64,000 bases of DNA. Source: CAMTWB01 sp037441775. Its GTDB lineage: Bacteria > Desulfobacterota > Syntrophia > Syntrophales > CAMTWB01. Position 1 is the first letter of the stretch, and each line of letters starts with the position of its first letter. The position numbers were made by a program, and so were the translations under genes. Location: the NCBI GenBank assembly GCA_037441775.1, contig JBBIRO010000009.1, forward strand, positions 23,052 through 87,051, given 5' to 3'. Below the pieces are notes generated by a model, which ran no database searches, had not been told where the DNA came from, and worked only from the letters and a program-made list of their open reading frames with translations. Shown here in pieces: positions 1-8,970 of this stretch.

Positions 1-1574
1 TCAGAGCTCTTGAGAATCAACCTCTTCATTTCTTCATCAATGAGCATGATTTCAAAGATTGCCGTCCGGCCACGGTAACCCCGGTGCATGCAGTAGGCGC
101 AGCCTGTTTTTCGGTAGAGCCTGCGGTCCTTGATATCCGACCGGGACAGGCCGATGTTGGCAAGCACCTCGCCGTTGGGGGTGTAAGGTTCTTTGCAATG
201 CGGGCAAAGAAGGCGCACCAGGCGTTGAGCGACGACTGCAATTAAAGAGGAGGTAACGAGATATGGCTCCACCTCCATGTCGATCAGACGGGTAACGGCG
301 CCGGCGGCATCGTTAGTATGGAGGGTGGAAAAGACCAGATGCCCGGTCAGCGAGGACTGGATGGCGATCTCCGCCGTCTCCTGATCCCGGATTTCCCCCA
401 CCAGAATAACGTCGGGATCCTGCCGGACCAGGGAGCGTAAACCTTTGGCGAAGGTCAGGTCAATCTTGGGATTTACCTGGATTTGGCTCACCCCCTCGAT
501 CTGGTATTCGATGGGATCCTCGATGGTAATGATGTTAATGCCGGGACTGTTGATGCTCGTCAGGGCCGCGTAGAGCGTCGTCGTCTTGCCGCTGCCTGTT
601 GGCCCCGTCACCAGCACAATGCCATAGGGTGATCCAATGATCCGATTGAAGACCTCCACCTCCTCGCCGTCCATCCCCAATTCGGCAAGCCCAAGCATGG
701 TCTGCGATTTATCGAGCAGCCTTAAGACAACCCGCTCCCCGAAGGCGGTGGGGATGATGGCCACGCGGACGTCCACGTTTTTTTCCGCAATCTTGAGATC
801 GAGCCGTCCATCCTGGGGAAGCCTCTTTTCGGCGATATTCAGCCGGGCCATGATCTTGATCCGCGAGGTAAGGGGAGAGTGGATGCGCCGGGGCACGGTA
901 AGAACATCGGAGAGGAGGCCGTCAATGCGGTAGCGCACCTTGAGGAAATCCTGGTAGGGTTCGATATGGATGTCGCTGGCTCTATCGCGGATGGCGCCGG
1001 CTAAAAGAAGATTTACCAGCTTGACGACCGGCGCGTTGCTCGTCTCGTCGAGCAGGTCGGTGGTCTCTTCGATCTCCGAAATGATCCTTTCCGGGGAATC
1101 GCCGTTCATCTCCTGGGCAAATTCCCGCGCCGTCTGCTGACTGGCGTTATAAAGACGACTGATGGCCGCCAAAATTACATCCTGGGTGGCCAGGATCAGG
1201 ACGCCCGCGCCCAGATAACGCCTCAGGTCGTCGATAACATCAAGGAGCGTCGGGTCATTGATGGCAATCAAGATCTCATTGCTATTGGCCTTACGCAGGG
1301 GAACCACCTTGTGTTTCTTGAGGTAGGACAGCGAGATATCGCCATGAAAATCATAGGTCAACCCCTCCAGAGGGCTGCCGTTATGGAGCGGAATCCGGAA
1401 ATGGCGGCTCAAAAGCATAAGCAGCCTTTCCTCCTCGATGAGTTTGCGCTGCAAAAGCGCCTCCGTGAGGCCGACCCCTTTGTTTTTGAGGAGGGCCAGC
1501 ACCTCAGTAAGCGTCTCCGCGTCAATCCCCGTTTGCCGGAGATCCTCCAGCAGGGGGCTAATACCGTTTATCAT
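1..1574 (-). CDS. gspE: Type II secretion ATPase GspE, C-terminus cut by window edge
   Basis: Cytoplasmic hexameric ATPase that powers pseudopilus assembly in type II secretion. The frame stays open to the first base of the window, giving about 524 visible codons; the last part of the C-terminal domain lies outside. Visible are an N-terminal helical domain, the Walker A loop GPTGSGKTT, a Walker B/Asp-box region (VRQDPDVILVGEIRD), the His box (TLHTNDAAGA) and the zinc tetracysteine motif (CPHCKEPY, then CAYCMHRGYRGRT). The start is uncertain: ATG at 1574 lies 13 bases past the gspD stop, while an in-frame GTG at 1598 would overlap gspD. It follows gspD in the same operon. A PilB-type pilus ATPase is the alternative; the adjacent GspD favours GspE. 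Confidence 0.9.
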   Translation of the reverse strand, partial: MINGISPLLEDLRQTGIDAETLTEVLALLKNKGVGLTEALLQRKLIEEERLLMLLSRHFRIPLHNGSPLEGLTYDFHGDISLSYLKKHKVVPLRKANSNEILIAINDPTLLDVIDDLRRYLGAGVLILATQDVILAAISRLYNASQQTAREFAQEMNGDSPERIISEIEETTDLLDETSNAPVVKLVNLLLAGAIRDRASDIHIEPYQDFLKVRYRIDGLLSDVLTVPRRIHSPLTSRIKIMARLNIAEKRLPQDGRLDLKIAEKNVDVRVAIIPTAFGERVVLRLLDKSQTMLGLAELGMDGEEVEVFNRIIGSPYGIVLVTGPTGSGKTTTLYAALTSINSPGINIITIEDPIEYQIEGVSQIQVNPKIDLTFAKGLRSLVRQDPDVILVGEIRDQETAEIAIQSSLTGHLVFSTLHTNDAAGAVTRLIDMEVEPYLVTSSLIAVVAQRLVRLLCPHCKEPYTPNGEVLANIGLSRSDIKDRRLYRKTGCAYCMHRGYRGRTAIFEIMLIDEEMKRLILKSS

Positions 1575-1587
1575 AGCCAATATTCGC

Positions 1588-3867
1588 TCAACCGCCACCC
1601 AGGGATACCGGTTCGACCGGTTCCGCCCTCTCTTTGGGAGGGGCTTTTCTATCCTTGAGTTTGATTACCCCCTCCTCGATCACTTTTTCAACTTGTTTCT
1701 GCTTCTGCTTCATCAGATCCGCTGCATCGGCCTGGGTCCTGACAATATAGGGGGTCAAAAACACGTAAAGGTTACTCTTTTCCCCGCCGCGGGATTTCGA
1801 TTTAAAGAGCCACCCCAGCAGAGGAATGTCGCCGAACCAGGGGACTTTATAGTTGCCCATCTCCGTGCTGTCGCCCACGAGACCGCCGATGACGATGGTC
1901 TCCTTGTCCTTGATCACGACGGTGGTTTTGGCCTCCCGCTTCAGGGTGGTGGGAAGGCCCAGGGCGGATTCTTCTTTCACTACCTTGGTCACCTTTTTGC
2001 TGAGTTTCAGGCGGACAAAGCCGTCTTCGTTGATGTGGGGAACGATGTTCAGGGTCACGCCGACGTCCTTGTATTCATAGTTGCTGTAATCAACGCCGGT
2101 GGTGCCGCTTTTGTCCTGTCTGGTGATATAGGGCACATTCTTGCCCACGGTTATTTCCGCCTCTTCGTTATCAATGGTCATTATCTGTGGCGTTGCCAGA
2201 ATGGAAACATCGGAATCCCGCTGATAGGCCTGTACGATGGCGCCGATGTTGGGAAAAAGGACCCCGCCGATGGAGATGCCCGCCCCTAAAACTCCCAGGG
2301 AAAAGCCGCCGGGAAAGGGCAGGGCTTCGCCTAGCTTGGGGACGCCGGGGATGATGTTGTAGGCGCCCGACTGGCCCAGTCCCCCGGAACCGGCAATCAC
2401 CGCCGACCGGCCGGTATCGAAACCGGAAACTTGGCCCAGATCATGCGCCGCGCGCCACTCGACGCCCAGCTTGAAATCCTTATTGACGCCGACCTCCATG
2501 ATCAGGGCCTCGATATAGACCATTGGCCGCGGCTGATCGAGTTTGCGGATGACATCCTCGAGAACTCGATAATCATCACGGCTGGCGGTAACTATCAGAT
2601 TATTGGTGGCCTTGTCGGAGGAAACGTGGATTTCCCGGGATAAAACGGTCGGCCGACCCTTTTGCGCCGGGTCTTTGCTGTCCTTGGGGATATTCATCAG
2701 AACCTTGACCAGATCCTCGGCGAGCGCGTTTTGCAGCCGGTAAACGCGCAGCGTCACTTCCGCCCGCGGCACGTCCCGATCCATGAAGCTGATCAGCTTT
2801 TTCACCCGTTCCGCATCGGATTCACTGGCCATGACAATTATCGCGTTGGTCCTCTCGTCGGCAATGACCCTGACGGCAACCGGCCCCCCTCGCAACGGCT
2901 GAAAAACAGCCGTCAATGCCTTGACGATTTCCGTAGCTTGGGCGAACTTCAGGGGCAGGTAGGTGATCTGGGCCGCCACCCCCTCAACATCCAGCGCGGC
3001 GATAATTTCCCTAAGCTTGCTGATATTGGAAAGAAAGTCGGTAATGATCAGCATTCCGGTGGGGGGATAGGAAATGATGACGCTCGACTTGGAGATCAGC
3101 GGATCCAATACCTTCTTCACTTCGTCGGGACTGGCATGATCCAGCGAAATGATATTGGTGACGATCCTGTCATCCCTGGGAATGGCCTCGTCTTCCCTGA
3201 TGAGAGTGTCCATGTGCTTTTCCCGGGCCTGGAGGGAAGGAACGATCTTTATCATGTCGCCGCTGGGCAGGGCGGCAAAACCATAAACCTCAAGCACCTG
3301 CTCAAAAACCCGGTAAACATCATCGAGGGCGATTTTTTTTGGTGACACGATAGTCACCTTGCCCCGAACCTTGTCGTCCACGATAAAGTTTTTTCCGGTG
3401 AGCTCGCTGACAAACTTGATGAAAACCCCGATGTCCACATTATCAAAATCGATCGTTACATAGCGTGGTTCCCTGGCCGGCGCCTTGGGGGGCGAAACCT
3501 GAGTCGCGGCAGGGTTAATGACAGCGGGTGACGGAGGCAGTGCCTGCTTTACCTCCGGCACCTGAGCCGCCGCTGCTTCCTTCGGAGGCGAAACGGCGGA
3601 TGGAGCTTCCGGCGTGGTGGGAATCTTCTTCTCTTCGCGCGGCCTGGTTTGCTGCGTTGGCAGTGCCTTACGCGGCGCCTGTTTTACCGCCTTTGTTTTG
3701 ACGGCGGCAGCGGGCTTTTTTCCCGCTGTCGCGGCGGGCGAGACGGCCTTTCCCTCATCTCCTGCCAACTTAACTGCGGCAACCTTGGCCGGCGAGATGA
3801 CCACCAGAAAAAAAATAAGTAAAACTAATATGATATATTTTTCTTGGAATATAAAGCTATTGCTCAT
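1588..3867 (-). CDS. gspD: Type II secretion outer-membrane secretin GspD
   Basis: Forms the outer-membrane channel of type II secretion. The ATG at 3867 overlaps the stop of the upstream TPR gene as ATGA, giving 759 residues. Order: a hydrophobic signal segment (about 10-28) ending near AKVAA; an unusually long Ala/Pro/Lys-rich linker (about 33-134); the N0 domain (RYVTIDFDNVDIG onward); three N1/N2/N3 repeats; and the secretin beta domain, with VPWFGDIPLLGWLFK and LYVFLTPYIVR near the end. The long low-complexity linker before N0 is not typical of enterobacterial GspD and may span periplasm or bind peptidoglycan (inference). No lipobox or obvious S-domain was recognised. Confidence 0.92.
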   Translation of the reverse strand: MSNSFIFQEKYIILVLLIFFLVVISPAKVAAVKLAGDEGKAVSPAATAGKKPAAAVKTKAVKQAPRKALPTQQTRPREEKKIPTTPEAPSAVSPPKEAAAAQVPEVKQALPPSPAVINPAATQVSPPKAPAREPRYVTIDFDNVDIGVFIKFVSELTGKNFIVDDKVRGKVTIVSPKKIALDDVYRVFEQVLEVYGFAALPSGDMIKIVPSLQAREKHMDTLIREDEAIPRDDRIVTNIISLDHASPDEVKKVLDPLISKSSVIISYPPTGMLIITDFLSNISKLREIIAALDVEGVAAQITYLPLKFAQATEIVKALTAVFQPLRGGPVAVRVIADERTNAIIVMASESDAERVKKLISFMDRDVPRAEVTLRVYRLQNALAEDLVKVLMNIPKDSKDPAQKGRPTVLSREIHVSSDKATNNLIVTASRDDYRVLEDVIRKLDQPRPMVYIEALIMEVGVNKDFKLGVEWRAAHDLGQVSGFDTGRSAVIAGSGGLGQSGAYNIIPGVPKLGEALPFPGGFSLGVLGAGISIGGVLFPNIGAIVQAYQRDSDVSILATPQIMTIDNEEAEITVGKNVPYITRQDKSGTTGVDYSNYEYKDVGVTLNIVPHINEDGFVRLKLSKKVTKVVKEESALGLPTTLKREAKTTVVIKDKETIVIGGLVGDSTEMGNYKVPWFGDIPLLGWLFKSKSRGGEKSNLYVFLTPYIVRTQADAADLMKQKQKQVEKVIEEGVIKLKDRKAPPKERAEPVEPVSLGGG

Positions 3868-4550
3868 TTGGCCAGAGCCTCCTTCAATTTTTGAAATTCC
3901 GGAAGCAGCCTGATGCTGCGCAGATCCTCGTCCATCGTCGCCCATTCCAGAACGGCTGGAGAAAGCGCCGCCGCCCGCTGCAAATGGACCAACGCCTCCT
4001 GCGGCCTTCCCCCGCGGCCCAAAAGGCAGGCCAGATTGTAGTGGGGATCGGCCCAGGCGGCATCCGCCGCCTTGGCCTGCTCCAAAAAATGCCTGGCCTG
4101 GGCATGGTTGCCCTTATCCAGGTAGAGAATGCCCAGATTGTTCAGACTCTTTTTGTGATTGGGAAGCACGGCCAGAATCTGTCCGTATATTTTTTCCGCC
4201 TCGGCAAAACGAAGCAAGCGCTGCGCCGTAATTGCCTTTTCAAAGAGCGCCTTGACCTCCGCGGACTCTTCGGGCGAAGCCGGGGCGGATGGCGGGGGGG
4301 CAGCCACTATCGCCTCCTTTGGCGGCGCCGGCACCGACATTTTATCCCCGAAAAAAGGCGCCCATTGCCCGAGCGCTATTAATGAAACGGCAACCAGGAG
4401 CAAGGCGGCGGCGCAACCAAGCCGCCTGAAGACCTTACCGTTGACCTGCCCGCTCCGGCCAGCCCCTGTTTCGATAAACTGGCGGTAGGGAGTGTAAATG
4501 TTGCCTTTTGCTTCCTGGGCCTTGCGCAGGGCCTGGTTGATGTAACTCAT
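3864..4550 (-). CDS. Membrane-anchored TPR protein of the secretion operon
   Basis: A 228-residue protein with a cytoplasmic start (MSYINQALRKAQ), one transmembrane helix (about 43-62) and periplasmic TPR-like helices (about 100-215, e.g. KSLNNLGILYLDKGNHAQA). The N-terminal INQALRKAQ pattern recalls MshN/GspB-like accessory proteins found beside secretin genes; the TPRs would contact secretin or pseudopilus components (inference). It is the first gene of the TPR-gspD-gspE operon, coupled to gspD by an ATGA overlap. No enzymatic motif is seen. Because the MSHA-like locus at the other end of this window lacks an MshN, this protein could be its counterpart, but its position ties it to GspD. Confidence 0.75.
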   Translation of the reverse strand: MSYINQALRKAQEAKGNIYTPYRQFIETGAGRSGQVNGKVFRRLGCAAALLLVAVSLIALGQWAPFFGDKMSVPAPPKEAIVAAPPPSAPASPEESAEVKALFEKAITAQRLLRFAEAEKIYGQILAVLPNHKKSLNNLGILYLDKGNHAQARHFLEQAKAADAAWADPHYNLACLLGRGGRPQEALVHLQRAAALSPAVLEWATMDEDLRSIRLLPEFQKLKEALAK

Positions 4551-4587
4551 CTCATTTTCCGGCCGGTATAATAGTCTCTTTTTCTCT

Positions 4588-4616
4588 ATTATCCCCTATT
4601 AGGTTTTGTTTTACAA
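4588..4616 (-). promoter_or_regulatory. Candidate sigma-70 promoter for TPR-gspD-gspE operon
   Basis: On the minus strand, TTGTAA (4616-4611) and GATAAT (4593-4588) are separated by 17 bases, about 38 bases upstream of the ATG of the TPR gene. The -10 matches the consensus at 5 of 6 positions and the -35 at 4 of 6. Confidence 0.45.
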
Positions 4617-4866
4617 GTATCAATCCTTGTGATATTTTTTATGAGCTATTAAAGTCCGGGGCGCGAGTTTGGGGTTACATCTCTTAAATCATGGCACGCT
4701 TTTCGTGCGTCCCCGGATTTTGTTTGTAGATCGTGCGACCGGTCAAACGCTCATTAGTCCCCATAAAGCCCCGCCCGTCCGCGGATCGTCTTGTTCTTCT
4801 TGTTTTTCCTGGTGTTTTCCGCGGGTGCGCCGTAATCGTTTTTTTTGAATATGCTCGCCAATCGCC

Positions 4867-5069
4867 ATTATTGTTCAACTCGTAATAAGGCTGCAAAACG
4901 TGAGTTTTGAGACGGCTTGGCAACAACTTCTGATTCCCATCTCTTTGCGGGAGGGGAAAGGGGGGAGGTTGACCCAAATAGTTTTAATGGCGATTATTAT
5001 TGACATTACCGTAAACCGTCCCCCGTCAAGAGAGAGGGGGCGTTTGACTTTTTACGAAGGCGTCAATAT
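4867..5069. repeat. Miniature inverted-repeat element, TTGACG/TAAAAAGTC family (copy 1)
   Basis: The right end, at 5045-5069, reads GACTTTTTACGA then GGCGTCAATATC. A degenerate left end at 4867-4891 (CTCGTAATAAGGC core) matches its reverse complement at most positions of the CTCGTAAAAAGTC core. About 203 bp long, similar in size to the copies at 26583-26802 and 52621-52796. The right end stops about 20 bases before the pgpA start, so it contributes the leader of the pgpA-alaS operon. The left end is the less certain part. Confidence 0.55.
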
Positions 5070-5086
5070 CGGACAGAGGGAAATTT

Positions 5087-5548
5087 GTGACCGAAAAATT
5101 CATCAAATTTTTTGCCACCGGCGGCGGCGCCGGTCTTGCCCCAAAAATGCCCGGGACGGTGGGAACCATGGTGGGCATCCCGCTATTTCTGCTATTGGCG
5201 CTAATGCCGGCTCCGATCATGTTGCTGTCTTTGCTGGCTTTAACCGCGGGGGGGTGGTATATCGCCCGGCGGGCCGAGCAGATATACCGGCAAAAGGACC
5301 CGCCGCAAATCGTCTGCGACGAAATCGTGGGCCTGCAATGGACATTGTTCTTGCTGCCGCCTTCTTGGGCGGGTATTCTTTTTGGTTTTCTTTTTTTTCG
5401 TTTTTTCGATATTGTAAAGCCGCCTCCCGCCAGGTGGCTGGAGAGGAAATTGCACGGCGGGTCAGGCGTGATGGCTGACGATCTGGCCGCCGCCGTCTAT
5501 GCCCGTATCGCCCTCGAGGGGGCCAACTATCTGTTTTGTTTAGCGTAA
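5087..5548 (+). CDS. pgpA: Phosphatidylglycerophosphatase A
   Basis: Dephosphorylates phosphatidylglycerol phosphate to phosphatidylglycerol at the inner membrane. 153 residues, the family's usual size, starting with GTG at 5087 behind an AGAGGG ribosome site. Motifs are typical: FFATGGGAGLAPKMPGTVGT near the N-terminus, DEIVGLQ mid-protein, FRFFDIVKPPPARWLE, and GVMADDLAAAVYA at the end, with membrane helices between. The stop overlaps the cinA start as TAATG. It heads a run through recA to alaS, a common deltaproteobacterial order. Confidence 0.93.
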   Translation: MTEKFIKFFATGGGAGLAPKMPGTVGTMVGIPLFLLLALMPAPIMLLSLLALTAGGWYIARRAEQIYRQKDPPQIVCDEIVGLQWTLFLLPPSWAGILFGFLFFRFFDIVKPPPARWLERKLHGGSGVMADDLAAAVYARIALEGANYLFCLA

Positions 5549-6807
5549 TGAAAATAGGAATTTTAACCATCGGAAATGAATTGACCAGTGGCCGGACCCA
5601 GGACACCAATTCGTCCCTGATAGCGCGGCAGATAACCGCCCAAGGCTGGCAGGTGGCCCTGATGATGTCGGTGGGCGACGAGGAAGAAGCGATAAAAGAG
5701 GCGCTCGATTTTATCCTTGGTAAATCAAACGCGGTGATTGTCACCGGCGGGCTGGGGCCCACGGCGGATGACATCACGACCGCCTGCATCGCCAAGGCTT
5801 TTGATCAGAAGCTGGTGCTAAATGAGCCCGCCCTGCGCCATATCAAGGAACGGTTCGAGAAGTTCCGGTTGAAATGGACGGAAAACAATACCAAGCAGGC
5901 CCTGTTCCCCCAGGGCGCGACCCCGATCTACAATCCCGCCGGAACCGCCTGGGGGTTTTCCCTTCCGGCAGGAGAGAAGATGGTCATCGTCATCCCGGGC
6001 GTTCCAACGGAGGCAAGATTAATGCTTACGGAAGGGGTGATCCCGCTGTTGCGGTCATCCTTCCCAAATGATGCCAGGCACATTGAAACACATACCTTCA
6101 AACTCTTCGGCCTGCCCGAGGCCCTGGTTGATTCAACTCTGGCTGATGTGGACTTTGAGCGCCTGGGAGTTGAGCTGGGATTTTATCCCCATTTTCCTGA
6201 AAATCACCTGGTCGTCACCGCCCGGAGCGACTCCCCTGAGGAAAACAAAAAAAGGATGGCGCAGGCGAGGCGCGAAATCGAAAAACGCCTTGGCGCCAAC
6301 ATCTTTGCCCAGGGCGAAGAAACCATCGAAAGCCTGGCGGCAGCACTCATGACGCAGCGCGGCCTAACCATTGCCCTGGCCGAATCCTGCACCGGCGGCC
6401 TGATCGCCAACCGGCTGACCAACATCCCCGGTAGCTCGGCTTTTCTGGATCGGGCCCTGGTGGTTTACAGCAACAAGGCCAAGACGGAACTTTTGGGCAT
6501 TCCCGATGAACTCATCACTACCCAAGGCGCCGTAAGCGCCGAGACGGCGCGCCTGATGGCCCGGGGGGCCAGGCAGGCGGCGGGAACCGATCTGGGGCTT
6601 GCTGTAACCGGCATTGCCGGACCGGACGGGGGTAGTCCGGCTAAGCCAGTCGGCACGGTCTTTATCGCCCTGGCCGATTCCACAACCACCTGCAGCCGTC
6701 ACTTTGCCTTCCGCTGGGACCGCCTGCGTAATAAGACTATATCCGCCCAGGCGGCATTGATGTTACTTGTTGATTACCTCAAGGGGGGTGCCGTTCATGA
6801 CGAATGA
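5548..6807 (+). CDS. cinA: CinA family nicotinamide-nucleotide amidohydrolase
   Basis: 419 residues with two domains. The N-terminal MoCF/COG1058 domain (MKIGILTIGNELTSGRTQDTN onward, GGLGPTADDIT) hydrolyses ADP-ribose-type pyrophosphates in characterised homologues. The C-terminal PncC domain (LAESCTGGLIANRLTNIPGSS, VTGIAGPDGGSPAKPVGTVF) deamidates NMN for NAD recycling. ATG at 5548 is chosen because it overlaps the pgpA stop and starts exactly at the family motif; an upstream ATG at 5536 would lie inside pgpA. The next gene starts 11 bases before the cinA stop. Confidence 0.93.
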   Translation: MKIGILTIGNELTSGRTQDTNSSLIARQITAQGWQVALMMSVGDEEEAIKEALDFILGKSNAVIVTGGLGPTADDITTACIAKAFDQKLVLNEPALRHIKERFEKFRLKWTENNTKQALFPQGATPIYNPAGTAWGFSLPAGEKMVIVIPGVPTEARLMLTEGVIPLLRSSFPNDARHIETHTFKLFGLPEALVDSTLADVDFERLGVELGFYPHFPENHLVVTARSDSPEENKKRMAQARREIEKRLGANIFAQGEETIESLAAALMTQRGLTIALAESCTGGLIANRLTNIPGSSAFLDRALVVYSNKAKTELLGIPDELITTQGAVSAETARLMARGARQAAGTDLGLAVTGIAGPDGGSPAKPVGTVFIALADSTTTCSRHFAFRWDRLRNKTISAQAALMLLVDYLKGGAVHDE

Positions 6808-7393
6808 GAAAACGATTCGCCTCTTTACCGCCATCGAACCGCCGCGGGAAATCCTGCGAAAAATAGAACAGATCCAGCTTGGTCTGCAGAAGTTGATCCA
6901 GGGCTCCGTCCGCTGGCTCAGACCGGAGGGAATCCATCTGACCATAAAATTCCTGGGTGATGTGGCAATCAGCCGCCGGGCCGAAATAGAAGACCGGCTT
7001 GGTCAGCAGGCCCGCCAGGCAGCGCCGATGAATCTTCGGGCTTCCCGGCTTGGGGCCTTCCCCAATCTGGATCGTCCCCGGGTGATCTGGATCGGCATCA
7101 GCGGTGATATCAAACCACTGGAAGAGTTGACAAAAAGGCTCGACGAAGCTTTTTTGTCACTGGGTTTTTTGGCGGAGGAGCGCCCCTTTCAGCCCCACCT
7201 TACGCTAGCCCGGGTTAAAATTCCCAAGATGCTGATCGGGCTTGCGGAAGCCATGGAACAGGATGCCTTATATGATGCGGGATCGTTTACCGCCGCAAGC
7301 CTGTCCTTGATACAAAGTGAATTGACCCCGCAGCGGGCGATTTACACCCGGCTGGCCTCATTTTCGCTTGAAGGCGCCGGGGCTAATTTATAA
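6797..7393 (+). CDS. thpR: RNA 2',3'-cyclic phosphodiesterase (2'-5' RNA ligase family)
   Basis: 198 residues with the two HxTx motifs of the 2H phosphoesterase fold, HLTIKF and HLTLAR, which supply the catalytic histidines opening 2',3'-cyclic phosphates. ATG at 6797 follows AAGGGGGG at the right distance and overlaps the cinA end by 11 bases; an in-frame upstream start at 6767 would lie deeper in cinA. It sits between cinA and recA, as in many deltaproteobacteria, where its link to recA is positional only. Confidence 0.9.
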   Translation: MTNEKTIRLFTAIEPPREILRKIEQIQLGLQKLIQGSVRWLRPEGIHLTIKFLGDVAISRRAEIEDRLGQQARQAAPMNLRASRLGAFPNLDRPRVIWIGISGDIKPLEELTKRLDEAFLSLGFLAEERPFQPHLTLARVKIPKMLIGLAEAMEQDALYDAGSFTAASLSLIQSELTPQRAIYTRLASFSLEGAGANL

Positions 7394-7453
7394 GCCGCCC
7401 GGTCAGACTCTCTGCAAAGTCATTAAAATTCGTTCCAAAACCGGAGGATTATT

Positions 7454-8473
7454 ATGGGTACTGATATTGATCGAGAAAAAGCGGTGGATCTGGCCATTTC
7501 CCAAATCGAGCGCCAGTTTGGCAAGGGCGCCGTCATGCGGCTGGGTGGACAGGAGAAAATTCCGGATATACCCGTTATATCCACAGGTTCGCTCAGTCTG
7601 GATATAGCCTTGGGAACCGGCGGTGTCCCGCGGGGCCGGATAATCGAGATATTCGGGCCGGAATCGGGTGGCAAGACCACCCTTGCCCTGCACATAGTCG
7701 CCGAGGCGCAAAAAAGCAACGGGCTTGCGGCCTTCATCGATGCGGAACACGCGCTCGACGTGGGCTATGCCCGGAAGATCGGCGTCAATACCGACGACCT
7801 GCTCATCGCCCAGCCGGACACGGGCGAGCAGGCCCTGGAGATTGCCGAAACGCTGGTGCGGAGCGGGGCGCTGGATGTGCTGGTGGTGGACTCGGTTGCG
7901 GCTTTGGTGCCCAAGGCGGAAATCGAAGGCGAGATGGGAGACGCCCAGATGGGTCTGCAGGCGCGCCTCATGTCCCAGGCCCTGCGCAAACTCACCGGCA
8001 GTATCAGCAAATCGAAAACCACGGTGATCTTCATCAATCAGCTTCGGATGAAGATAGGGATCGTCTTCGGCAATCCCGAAACCACCACCGGCGGCAACGC
8101 GCTTAAGTTTTACGCCTCGATGCGCCTGGATATTCGCAAGACCGGCTCGATCAAGCAGGGCCAGGACGTGATCGGCATGAGAACCAAAGTTAAGGTGGCC
8201 AAAAACAAGGTGGCTCCCCCCTTCCGGGAGGCTGAGTTTGATATCATCTTTGGCGAGGGGATATCCCGGGAGGGAGATATTCTCGACTTGGCAACCGAAA
8301 GGGGAATAATAGATAAGACCGGCGCCTGGTACTCCTACCGGGGGGACCGGCTCGGCCAAGGAAGGGATAACTCCAGGATTTTTCTTAAGGAAAACAAGGA
8401 TGTGGCTGCTGCTATCGAAGACGAGGTCTTGGCAAAGATCTTGAAAAAGCCCGGCCAGCAGGCGGAGGGGTAA
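7454..8473 (+). CDS. recA: Recombinase RecA
   Basis: ATP-dependent strand-exchange recombinase and SOS co-protease. 339 residues, full length. Seen: a KAVDLAISQIERQFGKGAVM-like start region, Walker A GPESGGKTT (most RecAs have GPESSGKTT, so the second Ser is Gly), the MAW-type NQLRMKIGIVFGNPETTTGG segment in L2, and VDSVAALVP at Walker B. The start ATG follows CCGGAGGATTATT. A 60-base gap separates it from thpR. No intein and no clear LexA box were seen. Confidence 0.97.
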   Translation: MGTDIDREKAVDLAISQIERQFGKGAVMRLGGQEKIPDIPVISTGSLSLDIALGTGGVPRGRIIEIFGPESGGKTTLALHIVAEAQKSNGLAAFIDAEHALDVGYARKIGVNTDDLLIAQPDTGEQALEIAETLVRSGALDVLVVDSVAALVPKAEIEGEMGDAQMGLQARLMSQALRKLTGSISKSKTTVIFINQLRMKIGIVFGNPETTTGGNALKFYASMRLDIRKTGSIKQGQDVIGMRTKVKVAKNKVAPPFREAEFDIIFGEGISREGDILDLATERGIIDKTGAWYSYRGDRLGQGRDNSRIFLKENKDVAAAIEDEVLAKILKKPGQQAEG

Positions 8474-8475
8474 TC

Positions 8476-8970
8476 TTGTCCGATACCGACCCCCTTGCCA
8501 AAGCGCTGAAAATGGCCTACACAATACTGGCAAGGCAGGACAGAAGCGAGCGGGAACTGCGAGATAAGCTTAAGCAAAGGGGATTCCCGCCGGATATAAT
8601 CACCGCGACGCTTACGAGCCTCAAGGCATCCGGTTACTTGAACGACGAGCGATACCTGCTTGCGGCCGCCCGAAGTTTGGCGGTAAACCGGCGTCAGGGA
8701 AATATTCGCATTGAAATGATCCTCCGGGGAAAGGGCTTTACGAAAGAGGATATCCGGACGGTCCTCGCCCGTGTTCGACAGGAAACGGACGAGGGCGAGG
8801 TCTTGCTACAGCTCATCGCCCGGGAAAGAGAAAAAAATCCCCTCTGGGACATCAAGACCAAACGGCGGCTGTTTAACCGCCTAGTCCACCGCGGTTTTGC
8901 GCCGGCGCAAATATTCAAATATCTGGGAGAATACGAAGAGGAGTTCATAGATGACCATGACGGGCAATGA
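8476..8970 (+). CDS. recX: RecA regulator RecX
   Basis: 164 residues built of repeated three-helix RecX units (RSERELRDKLKQRGF, GYLNDERYLLAAARS, RRLFNRLVHRGF). RecX binds inside the RecA filament groove and limits its extension. The start is TTG at 8476, two bases after the recA stop, with GGAGGGG ahead; no ATG gives a full-length domain. The alaS start overlaps its end by 20 bases. A weak start directly after recA would keep RecX below RecA levels (inference). Confidence 0.9.
   Translation: MSDTDPLAKALKMAYTILARQDRSERELRDKLKQRGFPPDIITATLTSLKASGYLNDERYLLAAARSLAVNRRQGNIRIEMILRGKGFTKEDIRTVLARVRQETDEGEVLLQLIAREREKNPLWDIKTKRRLFNRLVHRGFAPAQIFKYLGEYEEEFIDDHDGQ

Larger units (their letters stand above)
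4551..5086. other. Divergent intergenic region, no gene
   Basis: Separates the divergent type II secretion operon and the pgpA-alaS run. Apart from the promoter at 4588-4616 and the inverted-repeat element at 4867-5069, no coding pattern was seen. Short frames here lack a ribosome site and any recognisable protein character. Confidence 0.6.

Noticed and set aside
4640..4710. Sigma-54 promoter TGGCACG near 4692 toward pgpA
   Set aside because: The -24 element is present, but the -12 reads TCGT instead of TTGC.
7403..8533. 376-codon open frame antisense to recA and recX
   Set aside because: Shadow of recA.
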